Below are positions 41,875-53,434 of a stretch of 64,000 bases of DNA, in pieces. The DNA is taken from assembly GCA_964035545.1 (NCBI GenBank), contig OZ037766.1, positions 30,675,274-30,739,273 of the forward strand, in the 5' to 3' direction. Each line of letters opens with the position of its first letter. Within the stretch, counting starts at the first letter, position 1. Position numbers and translations under genes: made by a program. Under the pieces are notes generated by a model. The model was not told the origin of the DNA. It saw only the letters and a program-made list of their open reading frames with translations, and searched no databases. This DNA comes from Bugula neritina (taxonomy: Eukaryota > Bryozoa > Gymnolaemata > Cheilostomatida > Bugulidae).

Positions 41875-43030
41875 GACCACTAACTCTAATACTTTACTAA
41901 TACTAATACTAATACAGTATTACTAATAGTAATAGTAAAACTAAATAGTAATAAGTCTAGCTCTAATGAGAGTTAGTAAATGCCATCTTCTTCTGAAGTT
42001 AAATTACACTTGTTTTCCTATTTAGATATCTGTAAATTTTACATAATAAACAATAGTGTTACTCTGTTAGGGTAAATATAACTCGAGCAGTAACTGTAAG
42101 TCAAAGTGTGACACTAAGTCTAGCATAAGCATTAACTTTAAGTTTAAGTTTAACACTAACAGCATTTTGATTCTCTTGCTGAATTCTCTCATTTTTTTCA
42201 TTCATATTAAATTATTAATTAATATTTACATTTTGATTTTGATTTTACTTTTACTTTTAGGCTTGCAGTGCAGGTGTGAGCATCAGTATGACTATGAGTA
42301 TGTCATGGGCCTGGGGTGATGGAGAGTAACCACTATCATTGTGAAAATGATTATAATTAAATTATAATTATTAGGTATAAGGTATTACTATTAGTATTAT
42401 TATTACGATTAAGCTTGGCTATTGCTTTTGGATGATAGTAAAACTGATTGTAATTCAAATAGCAGTTGTCTACTAGTTTTAGAACTTGCATAGTCAATTT
42501 AATTTTCATTATATTTATCATTTATTATATTCATCTTGCGAGTACCGGTATCACTATCAGTACCACTATGATTGATGAGTGTGGGTGATTATAGCTATTA
42601 ATTAGTATTACTATTGCTCTCATAATAATATTCATGCTTGTTAATTAATTTTTACCTAAAATAATAGTTATAGTAATGTGGGCCATCACATTAACTCTAA
42701 CTCGTCATATGACTAATTGGTCTGAGAAGCATTTGCTCACTCATGTCATTGTGATTCTAATTGTGATTATCATTATCATATATGATTATTTTTGTCATTG
42801 AAATTGAAATCATGATCATTGTGCGCAATAACCATTTATCTCAAGTGTAATAACAATCACAATGTGAGTTTGAACTTAAATTTTTTTACTTCATCATTTA
42901 TTCAGTTTGTTATTAATATCATTATGATATTGATAATGACACTGAGAGTGTATCTGATAGTCATTGTGATTGTAACTCACCAACTGACAGTTACACTGTG
43001 GGTTTTAGTAACATTGAAACCTAGTAGTAG
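41875..43030. repeat. Cryptic simple-sequence zone (ACTAAT/AGTAAT/ATTGTGATT words)
   Basis: Clusters of TACTAATACTAATAC, AGTAATAGTAA and TCATTGTGATTCTAATTG words with AT-rich spacers. Same texture as the zones at 12.6, 16.9, 20.1, 22.0, 28.7 and 36.3 kb. Confidence 0.55.
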
Positions 43031-44414
43031 TTGTAAAGGTTTTTACTCAAAAGCACCAACAGTTTGTTAATGTTATACTATGTACTTGTAGGATAAACTA
43101 GTTTAGTATAGCACTTGTGATCATTTTATTTTATAACCATATTTATGATGTCAATGACTGTTTCTACCTAATTTTTTACAGCATTAATGTTGCTGTTAGA
43201 CAAGTTACATTAGATTGTAGCTCATAGTCATTTTTGCTACAGTTTGAGTTTCTATTTCATCAGAAATAATTGGTTCTGGTGTGAATATTGCTATCATGAA
43301 CAATTAATTATACAAATAATTTCCCTTTTGTCATATATTGTTGTCAAAATTAGGTTAACATGTAGACATGTTGATATTGTGTTTTCTAGTCAAGCATCCG
43401 TTGTATTATATCAAAAATGTCAAACAGTATGCTATGTAATATATTATTTTTATGTTGTCAACATAAAGTAAAACATTTGTTGGAGGATTTATATAACATC
43501 AAGATTTATAAGAATATTGATTATGAGCAACAATAATCATACAGTTTTTATCACTTATTTAGTATCCTGGTGCTATTTTGTTGTACGTATAACAGGCCTC
43601 TGCCTTTCTAAACATCACATGCATATAGTTTTAAATTATGCCAACATTTTCCCAAACCCTGTTTCAAAATGTGCCACCTTCTCATTTAACAGCAACATAT
43701 TAAAGTTTTCTAGCCTAATGTCGTTATAACTAACCAATCCTTGCCAAGAGAAGGGAAAAGGGAAGGGAGAGGTTAAGCAAAGCTGATTCTTTGAAATCAC
43801 ATATTTAGACAAAATAAACAGACAATAGCATCTATCTTGTTTTTATATCCTTCAATGTTCTACTCTTGCATGACTGCCTTCATTGTATCTTAATAACCAT
43901 GTTATTTCTATTACTTGCTGTGCTTTATTCTCAGTCCATTTCTCCTATCATTTCTCGGCTGAACTGCCTGAACACTTGGTTGTTGATAAGAATAGCAAAT
44001 ATTTGGCAATATACAAGTTGATAGCATAGCAAAGAGATAAACTCTACCTTCTTACATGTAACCAGCAACCTTCTAGATTTGGTTGAAGACAAAATAATTA
44101 GAGGAAGTTCGTAAGAACATTCTATATATGATACTTTCAACAACGCATATTCCATTTTTGATTGCTGCCACTTAGCACTTCCTGTTTTGGCGAATAAAGT
44201 GACACCCCTTCACTTCGAGGACTCTCATGCTACTAACTATCCAAATTCATGGACCATTGTTTTCTGCTGAATTAACAAACAGCCAGTATGTGCCCTTAAT
44301 GATTATACCTTCAATAGCACCACCATACTTCCCACTGTTTATGTTTAATTAAATGGCTTTTTGTCTATTCATGTTCTTAGATGTGAGATGAAGATCAAAG
44401 AGTGATGTCTAACA

Positions 44415-47400
44415 ATGCCTAGTCTGAGGATACTACCATGCAGGTCACTGATTGTGAAGCTTGTCATGCTGCTGATGCCCTCCTTCCTGGTGCTGTTTTA
44501 CCTGCAGATTTCAGATAAACGTTCCTCCCAGGCTAGTCAGGAGCTAATCTCACTGGGCCACTCCACGTACTTGAGTCATTCCAAGTCTGTGAGTCACTCG
44601 AGACGATCACTTAGTCACTCAGTGAAAGTGAGTGAGTCAGTCAAAGTGAGTGACTCCATGAAAGTGAGTGATTTTGTATCACAGAGTCGCTCTGCTACAG
44701 TTTACAGATTCACTGAGGAGGATATCAATAAGCTTCACACTCCGTTTTCAATGGGTTAGTTTCCGTCTGTCAAAGTTAAAAATTGAGTTTTATAATAGCC
44801 GTGTTGGAAGCTGATTGTGATGATACAATACTCTTGATCACTGCCATTCAAGTGTGTCTTGTCTAATATAACAGAGTATAATACACAAACATAAACTATA
44901 CAGAAATCAAAGTGCTATAGATACATTGTGTTATAAGATAGTGTATCATAATGTAGATTTTGCTAAATTGATAACATTTTGCTTCAAGCTGACTTTCCCT
45001 TTTAACAAAGGACTGTGATTAGGATTGCCTTTAGATAATTAGTAATTACACACAGCAGGCTAGTTATATTTCTGATTCTGTGGGCTAGTCTTATCTAAAG
45101 AGCTTGATTGCATCTGCTCCAGTTGGGGTCACTTGCTGAGTGAAGCAATTTTCATCTCAGTACACGTAATTTGATCAATAGTTTTAAATTATGCATTCTA
45201 TTATATTAGCTAATGATCTATTCACTGTGAACACATGCTGTGTTAGCAAGATCAATTTGAAATTATTGATGCTTTTATTACCTCTTGTTCAAAGGTACAA
45301 ATTTACTGTTAATAATATGATACTCCAGAGGAATTCAAAGTATAACTCAGAATATTTGCCAACTCGTAGTTATGTAGAATGTAGGCTGATTTGTCATTCT
45401 TGCCTGCATGTTATATAATCTAGACAGTAGACTAGAATGCTTCTAAGTTTAGATATTGCTTTTTCAATATACCAGGAGATGTATCATGAACAATACTAAA
45501 ATACTTTTAGTACAGGTTTTACTCATTATACATTGTTTCTATTTCTAAAATTTTTTCTTTAATTTTTTCTATTTTATTTATGAATTCTGGTTTACTGTTG
45601 GGTAGTGGGGTGGGAAGATGCAGTATCATGTGCTGTGTTGTGGTAGGGTGTTCGCTAGCTGCTAGAAGGAAGTGTAACAGCTGTTCAAATGCTCTACTAA
45701 TATAGTAGTTTTCCCATATCTTGTCTGCTCTCTATAGATGATGCAATAACTGCCTTTTTTCAACTCACAAATATATCAACTTGTAATTTTTATCCAGCCT
45801 GATCTGTATCACTGTGTATTTTATATTTCCACCCTCTTCACTAGTTCCTTACTAGCCTACATCTCTGCTGTTCCTTGGCAGCAGCTCTTCTACATAGAAG
45901 CTGTAATCCAAGTCTCATATATTTTACTCATATTATCCATTTAGGAGTAGTAGTGGAGAAATTCAGTTTGCCTTTGTTTTTTAATTTTTTATTAAATTTT
46001 GGTTTGGAACGTGGGTTGAAAAATTTTTACATAACTTTTGCTATATTTCTAATCCTGAACACAGACTTTTCTCAATATATCCATTACTGCACCTACCTCA
46101 TATATAATCTGTCCTAATGCTTGCAAAATTCACTATTTTAATAGTTTTTCTGTTTTCTATTGCTGCTAGTTGTTCATTCATTTAGTCTTGCAGAATACAA
46201 TAGCCATTTTGACTTGTAATATTGTAAGCAGTGATGGTTTGTAACTACTTCTAACTATTGACACTTTACAGCAAGTTCTATGCTCTTCTATCTCTATCTC
46301 TAACTAGCAGTGGTTTGGGATACAACACTTGAGAAATCCCACAACCTCATTGTTGATGGCATTTTCAGTGACTGAAGGTTGCCCCAGCTGTCTGTAATAA
46401 ATGTCACTGTAGTGCTCCATTATATTGTTATAATTTCTTGTGAATAGACAGTAACCTACTGTTGTATTTAGTGCAAGGCGTGTGGGTGCATTGTCTTTTT
46501 ATGGCATTTCCTTTTTCAGTTTTTCTCATATTTCACCCTTTTTCCCAGAAAAATTTCTTCGGCAATTTTTGTTTAAAAGTGGCTATGAGATGAATAGCGT
46601 TTTTGTGTGAGTAAAGTTTTGTATTTTTTTCATTCATAACTGATGTTAAAAAGTCAACTTCAGGGGAAATCCTTGTTGATTTTATACTAGACTTTCTAAG
46701 GTTTGAGATTTCCATTGCTGTAATCCTTGTAGATGGCCAACTTTATATACTAGTTGGTTGTCATCCATTTCTCTAGTCCATTACTTCTTCTGTCTGAACG
46801 CAATCATCGCGTTAAATTTCAAAATATTACAGTCCCTTCGTCTGCTTGCTGGCATTACTTATCTAAACAATGCGATGTCATTCACTCTTCTAATTGGTTG
46901 ATTTGAAACACAAGCCGTATTGTTTATATAAATCTTATGATAAATAGTACAGTTCAGTAATCGTATTAGATATTGTATGGTTATTAGATCACAATTAAAT
47001 CTTAGTACATGGGTCAGTAGTACTGGATGTGAGTGATTCATTTAGCGCTGTGTGTAGGCGCCGTCTGCAAGTAAACAGATACGTCTGCAACTGAACAGCT
47101 AAATGGTGGTTTTCACTTTTACCTTTCAACTTAACCCACTAGCAAAAGCTGGTTTCTTTGAACCTATTGATATAGCTACTAAGTTTCAGTTATAGTGGTA
47201 CTTTCAGATGTAATCTTGTCGAACAAAAGAAACAAAACGAAAGGCAAATGGTATCCCTTCTTTTTCACAGTGCTGGTTGAACTAGCATGCTCCCTGAATG
47301 GTGAACAAGTCTCTTTGATACCAGAATCTCAACAGCCACATTGTTTTGCCTTTTTGTTTTACCTTCATTTCCATATCCTGGAAATCAGCCGTAGAAGTGT

Positions 47401-50400
47401 AGCCATCTTATTCTAGGCCCTAGGGTGTGACAGGTCACAAAGACTTTCTACTATTGTGGCCAAGGAGGAATAATGACTGAATGCCCTTCCCAGCATCACC
47501 AATGGCCTTTTCTGGAGATCAAACCACTGACGTTGTGTTCACTAAGCCAGTACTCTAGCCCCTAGACCACAGCAGGTCATAGTTTGAGCTCTGTGCATTC
47601 TCTCCTAGTCCCTCACTCTAACTGCTCATCTCTCACTCTTTCCACTTCGTCAACTAAGTAATAAAAAGTCTTATTCCAAGCTTGCAAACTTGTGTACTAT
47701 ATCTGCTTAGAGTTGGGGTGTTAGAGCCTTGGGCAATATAGTCTGTTTCCTTTTGAGATTCCTCTAATGGTAGTATATTTAGCTATTGCCAGTTTTTTTC
47801 ATCACTTCACTGGTATTTGAATTTCACACAATTTTTATTCCAGGGTTTTCTAGTCGTCTAGTTATTACTACCATTTCCTGTTATTGGAACAGAAAATTGT
47901 AGTGAATCTAAATAATCACCATCTTGCAAATTAGTGTCTTCTTGGAAACTATTATTATTTTGTATATTTAGAGAAAAATGTTTATGTTTTGACAATTTTC
48001 TTCTACATTCCTGCATTCTACATACAATACTGTCACATATTTATGTTACTATATACTGGTACCGTTATTCTTTTGAAATATTTAGTGTATATGTTATTAT
48101 TAGTAGCAGCATTTTTATATTGAATTACAAATAACATGTTTATCTATGGAATTTCAGATAGCATATCCAAATGTTTCATCATTACTAGTGACTAGATGGG
48201 TTGAGCCAATCAGAGTATACACTGCTTCTGCTTTTATACTTTTGTAGATGTAAATCATAGACTTGCCAATTCTGCTTGCATTCTAAAAACTGCTTATATT
48301 CTAAAATACTTCTGTTGCACTCTAGTACATGCATATACTAACTATAGTGTGGGGAAATAATATAGCATTATTACACCATATTTAGTGCAACAACTCCGAA
48401 TTTTGAGTTAGTAATAATTATATTAGTTGTTTTGTATTTTGTAGTGTAACTGTATAGTTTGATTATTCTAGTAATTTCTTGCAGGCAACGATGAGTCAGA
48501 TGTTATGGTCTTTCTGCACATGCAGAAAACAGGTGGCACCTTCTTTGGTAAGAATCTAGTGAGGAATCTGCAGCTACATACTCCTTGTAGGTGTGATAAA
48601 GGGAAGGGCATGTTGAAGTGCCCCTGTACCAGTCCAGATGGGAAACGGTACGTTGGCTACATCTCAGTAATGTGTGAAAGTAATACGGCAGTTTTAATTG
48701 GCTGTTACACTGTCTTCTTAACTGTAATTGGCTACATTTATTATTCACTCTGTCTTCATTATATGGCTATAGATATTTCTATTTTAATATGAACTTGCTG
48801 TATTCTCTTCATCTATTGGCTATTATATTCTCTTTATAGTTATTGGCTGTTTTATCTCATCAGTTATTGGCTATTATATTCTCTTCAGTTATTGGCTGTT
48901 CTATTCTCTACAGCTATTGGCTGTTCTCTCGATACTCTGTCGGCTGGAAGTGTGGCCTTCACGCTGACTATACAGAACTTACAGAGTGTCTTCTCTCTGG
49001 AAAACTGGACGAATTGGAACAGCAGACGAGGCAGAGAAGGTAGATTTGTGTTGGAGAAATATATAGCTCCCTTACCTCTTTTTCTAAAGAACGGATAATA
49101 AACTTTTTCACTTGATAAAATATATGACATCACCCTTACACTTACTGGAAATAACATCATATTTATTACATCCTTTCTAGTGTACAGCTCTGCTCTAGGA
49201 TATATCTAACATGTCAGTTATTACAACTAGTGTTTAGGATTGTGTAGCACCTATTCTCGACATGACTTGTATTTCCATGTTGTGTTTGCCAGGTACCATT
49301 ACGTGACCGTACTTCGAGACCCGATGTCAAGGTTTGTCAGCGAGTGGCAGCATGTCTCTCGGGGAGCTTCCTGGATAGACTCCACCCACAAGTACGACTC
49401 TTGATTTCCTGTTGACCTATGAACTCTGTCTACAGTATAGAATATGTCTACAGTATAGAACGTGTCTACAGTATAGAATGTGTCTACAGTATAGAGTGTG
49501 TCTACAGTATAGAGTGTGTCTACAGTATAGAATGCGTCTACAGTATAGAATATATCTACAGTATAGAATATGTCTACAGTATAGAATATGTCTACAGTAT
49601 AGAATGTATCTACAGTATAGAATATATCTACAGTATAGAGTGTGTCTACAGTATAGAATATGTCTACAGTATAGAGTGTGTCTACAGTATAGAATATATC
49701 TACAGTATAGAATGTGTCTACAGTATAGAATATATCTACAGTATAGAATATATCTACAGTATAGAATGCGTCTACAGTATAGAATATGTCTACAGTATAG
49801 AACGTGTCTACAGTATAGAATGTGTCTACAGTATAGAGTGTGTCTACAGTATAGAATGTGTCTACAGTATAGAGTGTGTCTACAGTATAGAACGTGTCTA
49901 CAGTATAGAGTGTGTCTACAGTATAGAACGTGTCTACAGTATAGAGTGTATCTACAGTATAGAATATATCTACAGTATAGAATATGTCTACAGTATAGAA
50001 TATGTCTACAGTATAGAACATGTCTACAGTATAGAACATGTCTACAGTATAGACTGTGTCTACAGTATAGAATATGTCTACAGTATAGAATATATCTACA
50101 GTATAGAACGTGTCTACAGTATAGACTGTGTATACAGTATAGAATATGTCTACAGTATAGAGTGTGTCTACAGTATAGAGTGTGTCTACAGTATAGAACG
50201 TGTCTACAGTATAGAGTGTGTCTACAGTATAGAACGTGCCTACAGTATAGAATATGTCTACAGTATAGAGTGTGTCTACAGTATAGAGTGTGTCTACAGT
50301 ATAGAACGTGCCTACAGTATAGAATATGTCTACAGTATAGAACATATCTACAGTATAGAGTGTGTCTACAGTATAGAATATGCCTACCTGCTGCAGGTGT

Positions 50401-51153
50401 AAAGGCAGGTCTCCTACCAAACAGGAACTTCCTCCATGTTACGAGGGCGTGTCATGGTCAAATGTTACTCTAGAAGAGTTCATGGCGTGTCCACACAACC
50501 TGGCGCGGAACAGACAGACAAGGATGCTGGCCAACTTGTCTCTGATAGGTACGTGTGGTAAATGTGCGGACAGGTGTTCTTCACTTAGACCAGGTTTATA
50601 TTTCCTCAGCTGATGTTTGGGTTGATCCTCTTCACCTCTCATGCTATCTGTTAGAACTAGAGCTATTTTATAAAACAGCAACTCTGCATGTGTGTATCTA
50701 TAGTAACTCCAAAGTTGGTGAATTTGCTCCAAGAAAGATTATACTTGATAATGGACAGTGTATAATAGATACATCGCTATTGCAGGTTGCTATGCCGACG
50801 ACATGCTTTACAATCCAAGCAAAGGACAAATTCTTCTGGAAAGTGCCAAACAGACACTCCGATCCTTCCCATACTTCAGCATTCAGTCCCTTCTCAATGA
50901 AAGTCAACTGCTGTTTGAGCAGACGTTTGACCTGAGGTTTCAGACGCCAATGTTTGAGCAGAAGAACCGACACAATAGACATTCGGCAGACATTCTCCGC
51001 AGTTTACCAGAGTCTCTACAGAAACAGATCCTGGAGGTCAATTCTCTAGATGTACAGCTGTATGACTACGCCACCCAACTCTTTCATAAACGATATCAGT
51101 ATGCCCTGAGACATTTAGTACAACATAGTTCATACCGGGAACCTTATTCATAG
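44415..51153 (+). CDS. HS6ST: Heparan-sulfate 6-O-sulfotransferase
   Basis: Golgi type II membrane enzyme that moves sulfate from PAPS to the 6-O position of glucosamine in heparan sulfate, 415 aa. Exons: 44415-44754, 48485-48647, 48914-49039, 49293-49391, 50397-50548, 50786-51153; phases agree. A signal anchor lies at about residues 12-32. A Ser-rich stem follows with repeated VKVSDS-type units encoded by GTGAGTGA-rich DNA. The catalytic domain starts VMVFLHMQKTGGTFF (5'-phosphosulfate loop, Lys in KTGG), has WKCGLHADYTEL with the His that is the catalytic base in the family, then the 3'-phosphate loop RDPMSRFVSEWQHVSRG. ELPPCYEG, LARNRQTRMLA, LLESAKQTL and LDVQLYDYATQLFHKRYQY complete the match. 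Length is close to vertebrate HS6ST1. A poly(A) signal lies at 51876-51881. Confidence 0.95.
45870..46720 (-). mobile_element. Possible decayed transposon-derived coding sequence in HS6ST intron 1
   Basis: The minus strand shows protein-like fragments in shifting frames, broken by stops. A 60-residue ORF (46533-46715) and a clean 38-codon ORF from ATG at 46420 (MEHYSDIYYRQLGQPSVTEN) are examples. Composition differs from the surrounding intron. I cannot name the family; a LINE or DNA transposon relic is a guess. Confidence 0.25.
47405..47585 (-). mobile_element. tRNA-derived SINE-like element
   Basis: On the minus strand the head reads GCTGTGGTCTAGGGGCTAGA (A box) and, about 35 bases on, GTGGTTTGATCTCC (B box), a pol III promoter layout. 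A body with GGCATTCAGTCATTATTCC follows and is shared in degenerate form at 13676-13795. It lies in HS6ST intron 1. Confidence 0.6.
48813..48937 (+). repeat. About 25-bp tandem repeat carrying the exon 3 acceptor, HS6ST intron 2
   Basis: Four intronic units of the form (C/T)TATTGGCTGTTCTATTCTCT-(A/T)CAG precede the real acceptor. Exon 3 itself begins CTATTGGCTGTTCTCTCG at 48914. Each unit therefore offers an AG followed by a near-copy of the exon start. Confidence 0.88.
49429..50382 (+). repeat. 18-bp minisatellite, 53 copies, in HS6ST intron 4
   Basis: Unit TCTACAGTATAGAATATG (third part variable: AACGTG, GAGTGTG, AATGCG and others), 954 bp in all, exactly 53 units. It fills the intron up to 14 bases before the exon 5 acceptor. 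Because 18 is a multiple of three and no frame of the unit has a stop in two + frames and one minus frame, it creates artefact ORFs of 327 to 373 codons. Confidence 0.97.
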
Positions 51154-53434
51154 CAGTGGGGGAGGCTTTTCACATAGGATCTCTCTTATTGATTGGAACA
51201 AGTAAAAGTCGTTTCTGTTTTAGCTAATTTTTTAGGAGCAGAGTCTTTGTTTAGATAGGGGGGAGGGGGTGGTATTGACTCTCCGTAGTTTACTTGGATT
51301 TACAGTTTTCCAACTGCTTATTTTCTATAACATTTGGAAAGAAAACATTCGAGTTAACATTTGGAAGGACAACTCCCAGTTAGTTGCTAGATCTTAATTG
51401 TCTGCTAGCAGAACATTTAGGCAGTTAGTTTCTCTGTTTATTGAGTTGTATTGTGTCTATGAATTTATATTAATATCTTTTTCTATAGGTTTATATCTTA
51501 TGTGATCAACAATTCTATCTGACAATCTTTCATATTTTTTTCAGGATTGCAAAAGTTATTGAATCAGTTTTGAAATGTCTGCATATTTTCTTCCCTAAAC
51601 ACGTGTCTTGCAGCTCAATGTTAGCCATTCTATAGACAGAGTACATTGGTGCTAGTAATATTATTATGTAGTCATATATTCAAATGTGCTTATTTTTTTA
51701 ACAGTTTCGTTTATATTTTGTTACATAATTACGTGGTATATTTTACATTTTTCTCACCCTGTTGCGTATCAATCAGTTATAGTGTAGCATTTTTTAAGTT
51801 TTACTATACATTTCAGAATAATCATTTTTTTAGTCTCATGACTCATATTATTGCCATGGCAACGAAACAAGAACAAATAAATTAGTTGACAATCAGAAAA
51901 ATAGTTTTCTGTTATTCAGCAATTCTAAATGACACCGTTGCTTTTCTTTATAAATAATATGATGTTATATAGTCCTTACTGTATTATTGCATATCAAACA
52001 TATAAAGTAGCATACAGGAGGTAACTATAGGTTCAATGTAGCTACCATAACACCTGCGGAAATCAGAGCACCTGCAAGAACCAGATCACCTGCAGCAAAC
52101 AAAGCCCCTGCCCACCTACCTATTACATGTTCTTACCATGTTATGTTACAGGTTCTCTTCTATATTGAGTTCATCAAACAGCTGCTTTTTTATATCTGTT
52201 GGAACTCTATACCCCCCTTCCAGCACATTGTCTTCTGCCTAATATTCCAGCCTCTCTGGCCCTGTACTGTAACTCCATGCAATCTCTTTTCTCTGAAATA
52301 ACCGACTTGTTAGTTTAATTCTATAACCACTCTATGCACTTTAATTCAGCTTCAGTATTAACTAGATTTTTATATTTTCAACTCAAGTGATGCTTATTGT
52401 ACTTCTAGGCTGTAACTGGAGATATTATACTGCTTGGATGTTGTTGGATTAAAAACATTTTTTAAGGTCTAAGTGGAACTCTAATTGGATTTTGCAGAGC
52501 TATGGATTGTGTATAATATATAATTATTGTGAAATTTTATGAAACTTTCAGAAAACTATCAACCTGGTGCCATGTTGCTTGAGCAGCATATTGTTATATT
52601 ATGCATCTGGTTACTTGTAGCATACTTACTGGTACAGCTAGTATATAATATATGGAATAGTTAACCAGTAATACAATTTTATTATATATAATGAGAAATA
52701 TGATACTCGTCATAACTAGAACATGTTTTATCTTGCTTGTACAGTTATAACATGCAGCTGCACAATATGGTAAACTCTGCTAGCATATAATCCATAATAT
52801 AATGTGCAACCAACATCAAGTGGCAATGCAAAAGAGCAGTTAGCACAGGGATAGAAAGATCATTGTTATATTTGAATATTTTGCTGCAAGCTAAAACGCA
52901 TATTATTAAATTGTGAAGAAAGTTTCATTTTAGACATTCAGTTGGATTTGATTGACAAAAGAAATTACAGAAAATGCATAAAGAATTTGTCTTTTTGGAA
53001 ATTCCCGTGGTGTAACGCAAAAGCACAGCTCATCGCGCATGCGTTATACTCTATTCCGGTGTACACATGTCTTGCCAATTCCAACAAATTTTAACTTTGA
53101 GTTTCTATTGGATTGCTCCATTTTCAATCATAATTAATTTTTAATACTTGCTGGTGTTCAGAGCTTTCAACCGCGTTATTTTACATGCGGTCATATTTTT
53201 AGTAGTTGTTTTTTGCACCCAGTGGTTTTAAGCTAACCGTAGCGGTAATGTGAAAGTAAAACTGAAGCTAGAACTAGAAGACGAAGTAGAAGTAAAACTA
53301 AAAGTAAAAGGAACCCAAATTCAATAAATATTAAAAATAAATGATTAATTCTAAATGATAGAAGTAGAAGTAGAACATCCACGTAAGACTAGAAGTCAAA
53401 GCTAGATAAAATTTAAACTAAATTAACAATCACA
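51154..53434. other. HS6ST 3' UTR and HS6ST-eIF5B intergenic region
   Basis: Probable 3' UTR to about 51.9 kb. Between about 52.16 and 52.29 kb the minus strand has a short protein-like stretch (VPTDIKKQLFDELNIEENL) flanked by stops, possibly another transposon relic. The eIF5B promoter lies at the right end. Confidence 0.45.
53030..53250 (+). promoter_or_regulatory. Probable eIF5B promoter with NRF1-like site
   Basis: TCGCGCATGCGTT near 53034-53046 matches the palindromic NRF1 consensus GCGCATGCGC closely, in an otherwise AT-rich flank about 390 bases before the eIF5B ATG. CpGs cluster through about 53245. NRF1 sites are common in promoters of housekeeping and translation genes. Confidence 0.5.

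Larger units (their letters stand above)
40927..44414. other. Kazal-HS6ST intergenic region
   Basis: No gene seen. It contains a CA microsatellite (41195-41315), cryptic simple sequence (about 41875-43030), and AT-rich DNA. Short ORFs here, including 43931-44155 on the minus strand, match nothing I recognise. A 5' UTR exon of HS6ST may begin near an acceptor-like TTCTTAG at about 44380. Confidence 0.5.

Noticed and set aside
49299-50473. ORFs of 373 (minus), 353 and 327 (plus) codons
   Set aside because: They are readings of the 18-bp minisatellite in HS6ST intron 4. The flanking exons join perfectly across it, and the peptides are pure repeats.
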